Positions 43,131 through 52,618 of a stretch of 64,000 nucleotides of DNA are shown here, one piece after another; the stretch's first letter is position 1, and each line of letters opens with the position of its first letter. The notes below the pieces were generated by a model, which had not been told where the DNA came from, did not search any database, and saw only the letters and a program-made list of their open reading frames with translations. The DNA is taken from positions 1,788,569 to 1,852,568 of the forward strand of contig RPFO01000667.1 of assembly GCA_009746045.1 (NCBI GenBank), given 5' to 3'. Origin of the DNA: Mesostigma viride. Lineage: Eukaryota; Streptophyta; Mesostigmatophyceae; Mesostigmatales; Mesostigmataceae. Made by a program: the position numbers and the translations under genes.

Positions 43131-43565
43131 GGCTACGCACTTTCATCCACTAACGCGCGGCAGCGATGGTGGCCGCACTGTCTTCCCGGCGTGCACGTGT
43201 TCCCCGCCCTTTTCACGTCGTGTTCCCCGCCCTTTTCGTGCATCGACCAAAAAAAAAAAATTAATTCTGACTGGAACTGGCCGGAACTGCTTTTTTCGAG
43301 TTCCAGGAGTTCCACCCCAGTTCCGGTCGAATTAGCGGTTAATTAGAATTACATTTCTAATTGGACGGCCCAATGTGGAAACCTCTAGTTCCGGAACCGA
43401 CTGAATTAGGACCCTAACTCCCCGGAACTGACGAATGTGGAAAGGGCCTTATCCACCATCGACGCCCTGTTTCCTTTCACTCTCACAAAACTGTTGTACG
43501 AGGTCGTGTCGATCGACGACACTGATCGAAGGCAAGGCGCTTCCACAGATCGTGTGTAGTTAATC

Positions 43566-43736
43566 ATGTGGCGGCTTCGAAAAATGCTGCAAATGCGCCT
43601 GTCCCATTTCCTTTCAAATGTGGTTTTGCCGGGCGGCGAACGGATATGCATGCTGGGTTCCAATCGAGAGCTCGCGGTGCGATCCTTCACGCAGCTTCTG
43701 TCATGGACGGCTGAAGAGGTTGAAGTTGTAAAGTTG
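43566..43736 (+). CDS. Possible exon upstream of paralogue member 3
   Basis: MWRLRKMLQMRLSHFLSN, LPGGERICMLGSNREL, FTQLLSWTAEEVEVVK, followed by a donor-like AAGTTG|GTAAGC (43736). The text has coding character, but I recognise no family and the true start is unsure. It lies just downstream of the Harbinger insertion and 177 bp before the next exon, so the two may be spliced together. Confidence 0.4.
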
Positions 43737-43912
43737 GTAAGCTCGTCGCTTTCATCTCTTCAGGCGGTCATCAGGCCGGATTCCACGACGTTACATTAAA
43801 ATCTGAGGCGCCCGTCTGTCTGTAGTGCTCTCCTTACATTTGCACGGCCTAATATTTATTACCTGGCACCTCCTTTTCTGCTCAAAACGATCCAATGTTC
43901 TTGGAAAAGCAG

Positions 43913-44341
43913 GGCCGCAGGAGCAGCCTCGACAGCCTGATTACCGACCACACAATGCAGTTTACTCTCGCGTCAATCCCAGACGCCGAAACGGAGCCCA
44001 TGCTTTCTGTTACGAGGCCCGAGCGCCACGTGGGAGAAAGACTGCAGGCGCCGCAGGTGGTCGACATGCAGCTGATGCAAGCACTGAAAGGGATGGACCT
44101 TCCGAGCACCGCGGTTGCGGCCATCGTTGACGCCGTGCGGGAAAGCGTCGTCAGTTCGCCGGGCAGCGCATTAGATTCCTTTCTGTTCACCAGCTGCAGC
44201 GAGACGGCCTGCCATTGCGAGCTTGACGACGGAGCATATGCATGCAAGCCAGAGACCCAGAAGGACATTTTGGAATCCTCCCTGGCGGAGGACCCCCAAA
44301 TTGCCGCCTGGCTGAGCACCGAGTTCGGCATACACCGGTGA
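43913..44341 (+). CDS. Exon of unknown paralogous family, member 3
   Basis: After an acceptor-like GGAAAAGCAG|GGCCGC, encodes GRRSSLDSLITDHTMQF, then the conserved QVVDMQLMQALKGMDLPS, AIVDAVRESVVS and SSLAEDPQIAAWLSTEFGI, ending 3 codons later. It aligns with members 1 and 2 (14292-14693 and 33669-34112) at LP(P/S), the I/V-x-x-A-V/I helix and DP(E/Q)(V/I)A-x-WL. A GTGAAG just after HR could be a donor. Function unknown; a linker before a phosphodiesterase or cyclase domain is one guess. Confidence 0.6.
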   Translation, partial: GRRSSLDSLITDHTMQFTLASIPDAETEPMLSVTRPERHVGERLQAPQVVDMQLMQALKGMDLPSTAVAAIVDAVRESVVSSPGSALDSFLFTSCSETACHCELDDGAYACKPETQKDILESSLAEDPQIAAWLSTEFGIHR

Positions 44342-45290
44342 AGTTCTCCTTATCATATCTCCCTTCCTCTTACTGCGGAACGGATCGCAGACCATGGCCC
44401 ACAAGCCCGTTATCCTGACGCTTCCAGGGCAAATCCGGCTTCCTCCGTGCTGCCTCAAGCTGCCACATGGGACAAGTGCTTCGAGATGGCCGCCATTGCC
44501 GACGTGTACATACACCCTTGCTTGGTTTCAGGACTGCTCTGGTTGTCTCTTTCATTGGCCTGCTTGACCCAGAGGTTGTACATAGCATATAAACTCAGCC
44601 GTCCATGGCTGTGACTTGCCCTCTCACGAGCATGGCTGTGACGAGCATGGCATGGTCGACCAAGCCATGGCGTGCCCTCTATCAAGCACCAGGGTGCCCC
44701 TGAACAGGCCCGCCACTAATATGCTTGCACCCCAACGAACCAGGGGCCAGCAACAGGGGCAACACCGACGGTGGCCAGTGGCCGGCCAAGGGCAGCCTGC
44801 CTCTTTCCCCCTGATCTCTTTTTCCTGCTAAAACTTGCCGCTATTTCGGCATCATGGGCGGTTGCGGTGGCGGATCCAGTCCTGTGGACCCTGAGCCGAG
44901 ACACGCCCTCTTCTTTAGCTCGCTTGTTAAACCTAGGACACGTGGGGGGTGGGCCCACCCACAAAACAGCCGCCCGTCTTCCGGGCTGGCTCCTCAGCTG
45001 GAATCTTCTCAATAAAGGTCGTGCGCGCAGTTTTCCCGCACGAGGCTGCGCGTGCCAATTCGCACGCGCGCCCGCTGGCGCGTCTGTCGTGGTCACACGG
45101 CTCATCAGCCACCACACCAAAACTGGCTTGTGGGTTCGTTAGTTTGTTTTCGCAGCGGGGGACGCTTGTGGCCCCAACGCTGCTCTGCTGGCCATCGCCC
45201 CCGGCACTAGCTGACCCTGTGTGCATGGCTCGCCCTGTGAGCATGTCGCATGCAAAGGTCCAAGCGGGGCGCACCTTGTCATTAGTATAT
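44342..45290. other. Downstream of exon 3, no gene seen
   Basis: Contains a short local duplication (CATGGCTGTGAC / GAGCATGGC, 44600-44660). Frames on both strands overlap and show no domain. Further exons of the paralogue may be hidden here. Confidence 0.35.
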
Positions 45291-45291
45291 A

Positions 45292-45494
45292 GTCATTCAC
45301 GCCGTAAGTTGGGTTGGCTTAAGTTGTGTGCACGGATTAGTTGTGTCGCATAGGATTTTGGCATTCTAAGTTCAAAACAGTTTAGTTTAGTATCTTTAGT
45401 TCAGTACAACTTAGTATAGTTATTCATGCCTTAAGTTGGGTTAACCACTCAAAAACCTCGAACCCACCTTAAGGTTAAGGCGTGAATGACTGTA
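45292..45494. mobile_element. MITE, 203 bp (GTCATTCACGCC ends)
   Basis: Inverted ends GTCATTCACGCC(G/T)TAAG and CTTAAGG..AAGGCGTGAATGAC. Interior words match the arms at 35919-36887. I could not define a target duplication. Confidence 0.85.
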
Positions 45495-45745
45495 CGTGTA
45501 TTAGATAGCAATCTGACACATATAAGGAAGTAAGTACTTGTGTGTCATGGGCATGGGCATGCTACGGAGTAGTATGCTAATCTCTTTAAAGAATAATTTC
45601 ACAAAAGTTACAAATATCGTCTGCATCATGCCAACCATATCAAGGAGACCAACCATGTAGTCACTAGAGGGGGATATAATCCTCATCTGAGCTGTCCTCC
45701 ACTGTAATGGCAGATGAGGCGGTAGTGTAGCGGCTATCATCAGGG
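45495..45745. repeat. Dispersed repeat (TAGTCACTAGAGGGGGATA family)
   Basis: AAGTAAGTACTTG, ATCGTCTGCATCATGCC, TAGTCACTAGAGGGGGATAT and CATCTGAGCTGTCCTC(C/T)ACT recur at 56660-56858 plus 59107-59160 (split by LINE E), and in part at 30594-30645. Confidence 0.85.
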
Positions 45746-46184
45746 GCAATAACCTCCACCTGCGGACTTCTACCCGGGCTAGCAATGGGCCGCGGGGCCT
45801 GTGGGGATAAAACAGCTAGGAGCATGCCCCTCAGGAAGCCTGTTTATCGCAGACGGCAGCCCATGTCTCCTTGTCTATCATCGGGCTCGGGGTACAGATG
45901 GTCCCAGAAGCCCTGCATCCTCAAGCAGTTGTATCACACAGGTACGTCGATCCTGGTCGATCGCGCCGCGTCGGTGCGGGGCGCGCACAAGTTTGCCAGC
46001 GGGTTGCGACGGGACAAGGTGACCCTGCCATAGGAGGAGGTGTCTACCTGCATGGTTGGCCAGTCCTAAGCCCACCGGCAGGGCCGACATCGGTATTCAC
46101 CAGGTCTATGTGAGCAAGATGGCCAGTAAAGAGGAGGCGGCGGTGTCGGATTAATTAATTAATATAATTAATTAATTAATCCCT
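45746..46184. other. Unassigned, possible LINE 5' remnant
   Basis: A GC-rich stretch (45785-46110) with overlapping frames but no known motif, ending in a TTAATTAA block (46153-46184). Confidence 0.35.
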
Positions 46185-46412
46185 CGTCCTTCCTGTTCTC
46201 ACGTATGGGGCCGAGACGTGGACCCTCACCGCCGACCTGGCCCGCAAGCTGGACGGCGCGGTCACCAACATGCTGTGATCCATTTTCAGAGTAGGATAGC
46301 TGCTCATGTCCGCAAATATGAGGACCTTTACCTGGGCATGCCATATATCACCAGCACCATTAAGCAGCGGCGCCTGCAGCTAGCTCATAGGGCACCTAGC
46401 TCGCACCAACCA
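46185..46412 (+). pseudogene. LINE A/C-type ORF2 fragment
   Basis: LVLPVLTYGAETWTLTADLA and YLGMPYITSTIKQRRLQL, nearly identical to LINE C at 50020-50225, broken by an early stop near 46275. Flanked upstream by a TTAA block. Confidence 0.85.
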
Positions 46413-46659
46413 GGTATGTTCGAATCCTGTCCGGTAGCCTTGGATGTCTGTTTTTTGTTGTTTTGGTATGTTTTCTACAGTTCCGTAGCAAAGGTTCGCG
46501 GCGCCGGTAGTCCATGTTTTCACCTGCTCTGGGTGCACAAGGTGCACCTGCACCATGACCATGATGGTTCATGCCTCCTAATCGAGCTCACACAGGGCGG
46601 CTTGGGGAGAGGGCCTAGAAGGCCTGCATGACATATGGGGTGGAAGGTATATATATGCT
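46413..46659. other. Unassigned spacer
   Basis: No repeat or coding sequence recognised. Confidence 0.4.
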
Positions 46660-46692
46660 GCCTTCTATTCCCCCAACCACCGGCCTGACATC

Positions 46693-47100
46693 GTGGTGCT
46701 GGACTTTGAGGGGGGTGGCCGGCATCTGCTTATTGACGTTTCGGTGGCGCGGCCCTTGGCTCTTAGCCACGTGGCTGGGGCCTCCCTCACGGCAGGTTAC
46801 ACGGCGGACCGGGCGGAGCGGGCCAAGCTCCTGGCCTACGGCGACGTCGGGCACCATCGTGTGGTGCCCTTTGTCCTGGAGGAGTTTGGTGCCATGGGGC
46901 CCCTGACCTCCGCCTTCTTCAAGGAGTGTTGCCGGCTCCGGGAGGACCGGCTGGACCTGGAGGTCCAGCGGGCCCCATGGTCGGCGCGGACCTGGACGTC
47001 ATATTGGCGTCAGCGCTTGTCGGTGGCGCTGACTCGGGCCATGGCTGACATCATGCTCCGCCGTACGCGGGCTGATTTTGCGGTGCAGCAGGGCTATTAG
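46693..47100 (+). CDS. LINE C-terminal nuclease-like domain, tandem copy 1
   Basis: 135 codons: LDFEGGGRHLLIDVSVARPL, AERAKLLAYGDVG, VVPFVLEEFGAMGP, CRLREDRLDLE, PWSARTWTSYWRQRLSVALTR, ending AVQQGY. The order D...IDVSV...E-x-x-K and the trailing helical region match the C-terminal restriction-like or PD-(D/E)XK-like part of some LINE polyproteins; I infer this from pattern only. In copies 2 and 3 the upstream text VVRSVFPHANIRSEDADGAAFYSP is also present, showing the domain began further upstream. Confidence 0.6.
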   Translation: MVLDFEGGGRHLLIDVSVARPLALSHVAGASLTAGYTADRAERAKLLAYGDVGHHRVVPFVLEEFGAMGPLTSAFFKECCRLREDRLDLEVQRAPWSARTWTSYWRQRLSVALTRAMADIMLRRTRADFAVQQGY

Positions 47101-47306
47101 GTTCCTCCCGTTAGGCGTTTCCATTGGTCTTATCGTAGTATAGAGCTTTGACATGGCTCTGTATATAGGTTTATAGCTGGGCGTTTGCTTTGGTTTGAGT
47201 GATTTCACTCTGCTGTAAGTAATTATATTTTTAATATATATCCTCCTGACGGTGGTGCTCGCCATGGTTCGGTCGGTTTTCCCCCACGCGAACATCCGGT
47301 CCGAGG

Positions 47307-47768
47307 ATGCGGATGGCGCTGCCTTCTATTCCCCCAACCACCGGCCTGATGACATCGTCGGTGGTGCTGGACTTTGAGGGGGGTGGCCGGCATCTGCTTA
47401 TTGACGTTTCGGTGGCGCGGCCCTTGGCTCTTAGCCACGTGGCTGGGGCCTCCCTCACGGCAGGTTACACGGCGGACCGGGCGGAGCGGGCCAAGCTCCT
47501 GGCCTACGGCGACGTCGGGCACCATCGTGTGGTGCCCTTTGTCCTGGAGGAGTTTGGTGCCATGGGGCCCCTGACCTCCGCCTTCTTCAAGGAGTGTTGC
47601 CGGCTCCGGGAGGACCGGCTGGACCTGGAGGGCCAGCGGGCCCCATGGTCGGCGCGGACCTGGACGTCATATTGGCGTCAGCGCTTGTCGGTGGCGCTGA
47701 CTCGGGCCATGGCTGACATCATGCTCCGCCGTACGCGGGCTGATTTTGCGGTGCAGCAGGGCTATTAG
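47307..47768 (+). CDS. LINE C-terminal nuclease-like domain, tandem copy 2
   Basis: 153 codons with the same motifs as copy 1 and LEGQRAPWSART instead of LEVQRAPWSART. The upstream VVRSVFPHANIRSEDADGAAFYSP segment (47263-47335) is in another frame, so the open frame seen is only the downstream part. Confidence 0.65.
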   Translation: MRMALPSIPPTTGLMTSSVVLDFEGGGRHLLIDVSVARPLALSHVAGASLTAGYTADRAERAKLLAYGDVGHHRVVPFVLEEFGAMGPLTSAFFKECCRLREDRLDLEGQRAPWSARTWTSYWRQRLSVALTRAMADIMLRRTRADFAVQQGY

Positions 47769-47974
47769 GTTCCTCCCGTTAGGCGTTTCCATTGGTCTTA
47801 TCGTAGTATAGAGCTTTGACATGGCTCTGTATATAGGTTTATAGCTGGGCGTTTGCTTTGGTTTGAGTGATTTCACTCTGCTGTAAGTAATTATATTTTT
47901 AATATATATCCTCCTGACGGTGGTGCTCGCCATGGTTCGGTCGGTTTTCCCCCACGCGAACATCCGGTCCGAGG

Positions 47975-48443
47975 ATGCGGATGGCGCTGCCTTCTATTCC
48001 CCCAACCACCGGCCTGATGACATCGTCGGTGGTGCTGGACTTTGAGGGGGGTGGCCGGCATCTGCTTATTGACGTTTCGGTGGCGCGGCCCTTGGCTCTT
48101 AGCCACGTGGCTGGGGCCTCCCTCACGGCAGGTTACACGGCGGACCGGGCGGAGCGGGCCAAGCTCCTGGCCTACGGCGACGTCGGGCACCATCGTGTGG
48201 TGCCCTTTGTCCTGGAGGAGTTTGGGGCCATGGGGCCCCTGACCTCCGCCTTCGGCCTTCTTCAAGGAGTGTTGCCGGCTCCGGGAGGACCGGCTGGACC
48301 TGGAGGGCCAGCGGGCCCCATGGTCGGCGCGGACCTGGACGTCATATTGGCGTCAGCGCTTGTCGGTGGCGCTGACTCGGGCCATGGCTGATATCATGCT
48401 CCGCCGTACGCGGGCTGATTTTGCGGTGCAGCAGGGCTATTAG
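47975..48443 (+). pseudogene. LINE C-terminal nuclease-like domain, tandem copy 3
   Basis: Matches copy 2 up to GAMGPLTSAF, where a local duplication (near 48253) shifts the frame. The rest of the domain (RRTRADFAVQQGY) is still readable in another frame to 48443. Confidence 0.7.
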
Positions 48444-48664
48444 TAGGTTCCTCCCGTCAGGCCGGTTTCCATTGGTCTTATCGTAGTATAGAGCTTTGAC
48501 ATGGCTCTGTATATAGGTTTATAGCTGGGCGTTTGCTTTGGTTTGAGTGATTTCACTCTGCTGTAAGTATAATTATATTTTTAATATATATTGCTAGGCT
48601 ATATTACTGGTGTACACATGGCATCTCAGCAGAGATCGAGTAACTCCCTGCATAGGCATGCATT
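48444..48664. other. 3' region of the third unit and spacer
   Basis: 3'UTR-like sequence as in the other units to about 48590, then a short stretch ending at a TTAATTAATTAA block. Confidence 0.5.
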
Positions 48665-49293
48665 AATTAATTAACAATAACATAACTCCGTTGGGAGTAA
48701 ATATAGCACTGAGAAGGGGCATATGGCTTTTAATACATTCTGAGCTACTTCATGCAAGGGTGGGAATGTAAGCTACCCTTGCTCCTGGGATCATGAGGGC
48801 ACCTGCACCCTCATGATCTATCACGCTATGCCCAGCAAAGGGGGAGCATGTCATGAGGGGGAAGATCATCATGGCTATACAAGAACTAGGGCATGGCTTC
48901 TCAGCAGAGAGTGACTCCCTGCATGGGCACTGCACAATAAAATAAAGCTAGGCTTCATCTGGAGGGTGGCTCGTCATAGGCACACATGTACATGACTAAA
49001 AATGCTAGGCCTCAGCTGGTATAGTGCCTGTAGTAGGCGGGCATGTACAAGGCCACTGTCTAACTATTCTACACTACTGCTGCTGTATTCCCCTAGCTAG
49101 GCTGGGGCTTCTGGAGTCGCTGGGGCCGCGGTGGTCGAGGGGGTCGCGTGCCAGGGCTTGTGGCCGACGTAGATGGCCGCCCCCTTCCAGTACACCGGCT
49201 GCCCCGCCTTGGTCTGCCGGAGCTGGAGGTAGGTCGGCCATAGCTCCCGTCGCCGTTGTTGCTGTGCCAGGGTCAAGTCGTCGTCAAGGGTGA
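48665..49293 (-). mobile_element. ORF1-only LINE family, copy 2 (3' part)
   Basis: From left to right: tail, H3 stem-loop (ACTCC, GTTG, GGAGT on the plus strand, about 48683), a 400-bp 3'UTR collinear with 55936-56300, and the ORF1 C-terminus. No reverse transcriptase lies between ORF1 and tail, as in copy 1. Beyond 49295 a piece of the same 3'UTR occurs out of order (49300-49430), so the copy is rearranged. Confidence 0.75.
49095..49292 (-). pseudogene. LINE ORF1 C-terminus
   Basis: Minus strand reads LDDDLTLAQQQRRRELWPTY, LQLRQTKAGQPVYWKGAAIY. It matches LDDDLTLAQQQRRRELWPTY at 55495-55560. This pattern (LT-x-x-Q-x-x-x-R...W-P-x...GK/GQ-P) resembles the end of L1-type ORF1/gag RNA-binding proteins. 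Truncated at its N-terminal side. Confidence 0.7.
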
Positions 49294-49582
49294 AGAGAGT
49301 CTTAGCATAGGCATAGCATGGCTAAATTCTTAATGCAACATCCATGGGAGGTCCCATTATAGGCATGGCGTGGCTGAATTCTGAAGGCATCATCCATGGG
49401 GGCCATTATGGGCTCACATGCGCGTGGGCATGACCACCGCCGCTGGTGGAGCACTGACCCCGCCCAGCATGACCCAGTTATGAGCTAAAAATAGAAAAAG
49501 ACGCTATTTTTGGCCGATTTTTCCTAGGAGACTGGGCAAACCAAAAGTGACCAAACCACATATTTTCCTAAAATCCCCACCC
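49294..49582. other. Rearranged LINE 3'UTR piece and AT-rich spacer
   Basis: 49300-49430 is the ORF1-LINE 3'UTR (CATCCATGGG, CCCATTATAGGCATGGCGTGGC). 49480-49582 is AT-rich and unassigned. Confidence 0.55.
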
Positions 49583-49595
49583 TTGCAAATAAATC

Positions 49596-50707
49596 CCCGC
49601 ATCGTGGGCAGGGAACCAGGAGTGCAGGTTGCTAACAAATTCTGGCATGGCGGTGCGGACACGGAGATTCGGCTAGCAGACATCATTTACGCAGACGACA
49701 CCACCCTCTTCGAGGACACTGAGCACGTGCAGACATGGCTTGACTGCCTGGCTCTCGAGGCCCGTGCAGTGGGGCTTGAGGTCAGCAAGAAGACAGAGGC
49801 CAGCTGGCGGTTGGGCTCACCAACTCACCGCCGCCCCTCTATCTCCTAGACGGCTCTCGAGTCCTGTATCGGGACCGCGTTAAGCTGCTGGGCAGCCTGC
49901 TCCCCAGCTGCGAGGTTGATGTGGACCATCGCATCTCCCTCGCCTGGCACGCTTTACGCCAGTACCGGGCCCTGTGGCGCAAGCCCCTGGGCAAGATCGA
50001 GAAACAGGACCTAGCTGTTCAAGGTCCTCGTCCTTCCTGTTCTCACGTATGGCGCCGAGACGTGGACCCTCACCGCCGACCTGGCCCGCAAGCTGGACGG
50101 CGCGGTCACCAGCATGCTGCGTTCCATTTTCAGAGTAGGATATGCTGCTCATGTCCGCAACGAGGACCTGTACCAGGGCATGCCCTATATCACCAGCACC
50201 ATTAAGCAACGCCGCCTGCAGCTAGTAGGGCACCTAGCTCGCACCAACCAGGTAGACACCTCACGTGGCCCCCCCGCAGGACTGCGACCAGCCCAGCCTG
50301 GCCGGCACCTCCTGACGTGGGCTGGGCCCAGTGATGTTAGACGCCGCAAGGCCCGCACCTTCAAAGAACAGCTAGTCGAGGACATGGGGGGCCTAGGCCT
50401 CTCCGTGATTTGGAAGAAGATGATGGACAAGGCCAAGTGGGCCCAGGTCATAGAGGACAACGAGCCCCCCCCAGTGGGGAAGCGCCCGCGTGTGCAATCC
50501 CGAGGGAGGCACGCCAGATAGCTCCCCCTAGGGCAGCGTGCGGCTGCCTAGATAGATGTTGTAGTTAGAATGCTGTTAGATAGATGTAGTATGTAGCCAA
50601 TGTAGATAGATTAGACCGGTAGGAATGTTTGCACCCATCCATCCATCCATCGGGGTTAATGCTCCGTGACTCCCCAACGGGAGCACGAGTCTAATTCATT
50701 AATTAAT
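49596..50707 (+). mobile_element. LINE C, 5'-truncated, 13-bp duplication
   Basis: Flanked by TTGCAAATAAATC (49583-49595 and 50708-50720). Ends with GTAGATAGATTAGACCGG, CCATCCATCCATCGGGG, H1 stem-loop (50662-50689) and TAATTCATTAATTAA. Confidence 0.95.
49599..50521 (+). pseudogene. LINE C reverse transcriptase, C-terminal part
   Basis: ADIIYADDTTLFEDTEHVQT (motif C), WLDCLALEARAVGLEVSKKT, VLYRDRVKLLGSLLPS, LVLPVLTYGAETWTLTADLA, SIFRVGYAAHVRNEDLYQG, LLTWAGP, GLSVIWKKMMDKAKWAQVI and GKRPRVQSRGRHAR, then stop. Frameshifts near 49800 (a missing base after EA) and near 50010 split it into three frames. It is the least damaged A/C-type copy at its C-terminus. Confidence 0.92.
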
Positions 50708-50867
50708 TTGCAAATAAATCTGGCTACTCAGGACCACAAAATAAGCACGTTTAGACTATTTGATGGGGTTTAGCCCAAAACACGTATTTTTTTTGTCCTA
50801 AAAAAATAAATCAAATATAGTAGACACATGCAAAAATTTCAGTGATGACATTTATACTAGGCCTAGG

Positions 50868-52356
50868 GTAGGAATTTCACTCTCACAAAGTTTGAGCTCA
50901 TTCTGAGCACGTTTACTCATGTTGATGGGTGTAAACATGAAAAAAAAAAATGACAGAAAATCCCGCTTATGAGCACAAACAACAGACCTATTACACCCTA
51001 GCCCACCACCAACTGGGCCAAACCAAGTCAAATTTATGATGTTAAAAAGCTTGCCACAAAATCCCAGGTCATTCTGAGCTAGTTTGCCCTTAGTACATCA
51101 TGTTATAGCTGCCACCCTGCATGCTTGGTACACCGTGGCATGAGGGACACCATAAGCACATTCCTAAGCTTGCCCCCTGCAAATTGGGCAGAAGCACGTA
51201 AAGCAAATGCTAGAAGCTTGAAGAAGACATCCACCGACTCTTAAATCATTACGCAAGCAGGCATGACCACTTGCGGGAATCACCTCATAGCTAATACCCA
51301 GTCATGATGCTAAAGGATAAAAGGGCCATCCTTTAATATTGTCATAATAAGCACCTGATCCTTATCATCTAGGAAGCCCCAGCCATGTTTAATGGAAGCA
51401 AAACATATAGGAAGGAGATAACTATATCACACATGCTCACCTTCCCTACAACTTCACACCTTGTTTTCCAGCAGGCTGAAGAGCCAAGACAAGCGTTTAT
51501 GAGCTCGCCAGCTCCTTGCAACGTTGATGCCGCTCCCAGGCAGCTAGGGTCCTTGACTACGCAATATACAACCATATGAAAAACTCCATATAAAAACAAA
51601 GTGTAGCAGAGCCGCAAAACTGCCCAATCAACTCTTGCTAGCTTTAAGAAGCTTGGCATACGCAGCATAAGGCAAAACATTGAAACCTGCTGCGGAAAAT
51701 CAGATAGCGCAACTGCAACAAGTGGCGAACAAAATAGCAAGAACACCCGGAATCGGCGCCAAAGCTTCATGCCAGGAACATTTAGTAGAGCGCAAACAGC
51801 CTGGGCGGTGACATGCGGCAAATGAACGTACCACGGCCGGCTTTATTTCCTACCCAGGCGCGCGAGACAGCCAGCCAGCCATGGATGGCTTGACTGCGGA
51901 TCGCGCAGGCCTGAACGATATCATTTCAGAAATGACGGGAAATGGCCGCAGATCGAAGCCGCTTAGGATGTTTTCACGGTTTCCATTACTAAACGCTTCT
52001 TCCTGCATCAATATAACCCACAAATCTTACATTCTACCGTCGCAGGCGCGCATTCTAAATTAATATATGCAGCCAGATTTTCGGATTAGACCCCCGTGCA
52101 AATCTGGATTAAGAAAGGCACCGACTTTTCAAATTGACAGTGCATATCTGGCTATGAAACATCATACTAGTAGATCGTTTAAAACCACCGGCGTACATTG
52201 TTCGCTTGTCGCCTGGCCGATTAGGCAAATTTTTACGAAACGCACGTCGCCATGGCCACCTCCGCACGAGGTGGGCGCATTGTGCACCACAATTTCACGG
52301 TCCGGGGGTACCGGCGCGAATTTTTTGGCGCCAAAAAATTCCGATGTGTCCCGTCC
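50868..52356 (-). mobile_element. Interspersed repeat 'X', copy 2, uninterrupted
   Basis: Reverse-complement match to 24592-27309 minus its three insertions; ends AATTCCGATGTGTCCCGTCC. It serves as the empty-site reference for those insertions. The minus-strand frame 51369-51821 (150 codons, LNVPGMKLWRRFRVF, SPLVAVALSDFPQ, CLGAASTLQGAGELINACLG) is the longest in X but is only partly open in copy 1, so coding is doubtful. Confidence 0.8.
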
Positions 52357-52494
52357 CCTTCATGAGCATATTTCATGGATGTCAAGCATTGCAACTTGAA
52401 CATACATATCATAAATGAACATGGTTCCATACCGTACCCATGGATGTGTTGACATGTGTGAGTTATTACACATGGTATATCCATGCTTGTGTTA

Positions 52495-52610
52495 CCCAAG
52501 TCTGTGGGGGCTCCGCGTGTGCCGTACCGCGTATGCGGCATTCATAGCGAGTCGGGCCGTGGTGCCCGCAATACTGTAACTATAGGACCTAGTTAGCTTA
52601 CACCATCCAT
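52495..52610 (+). mobile_element. LINE-3 3'UTR fragment
   Basis: CAAGTCTGTGGGGGCTCCGC, ATTCATAGCGA.TCGGGCC, TAGGACCTAG.TAGCTTACA match 12510-12610. It is the target into which the hAT-type element inserted. Confidence 0.8.
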
Positions 52611-52618
52611 TCCAAAAG

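Larger units (their letters stand above)
39669..43448. mobile_element. PIF/Harbinger element, 3.8 kb, TTA duplication
   Basis: Left end GAGCCTTTCCACAT, right end ATGTGGAAAGGGCC; both are flanked by TTA (39666-39668 and 43449-43451), the classic three-base target of this superfamily. A second internal copy of GGTTTCCACATT lies inside each end (39807 and about 43376), with subterminal GAATTAG words. It carries a truncated transposase at the right and a long CA-type microsatellite in the middle. Confidence 0.9.
46660..48443 (+). repeat. LINE 3' unit in three tandem copies, 668-bp period
   Basis: Copies end at 47100, 47768 and 48443, each followed by the same 3' region (GTTCCTCCCGTTAGGCG, TTTGACATGGCTCTGTATAT, ATTATATTTTTAATATATA). 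Copies 1 and 2 differ by a GATGACATCGTCGG/GACATCG indel near 46690 and few other bases; copy 3 has an 8-9-bp duplication (GGCCTTC) near 48255. The first copy is truncated at its start. The very high identity implies recent duplication. Confidence 0.93.

Noticed and set aside
45292-45494. TA target duplication for the MITE
   Set aside because: TA precedes the left end but TG follows the right end, so a Tc1/mariner assignment is not supported.
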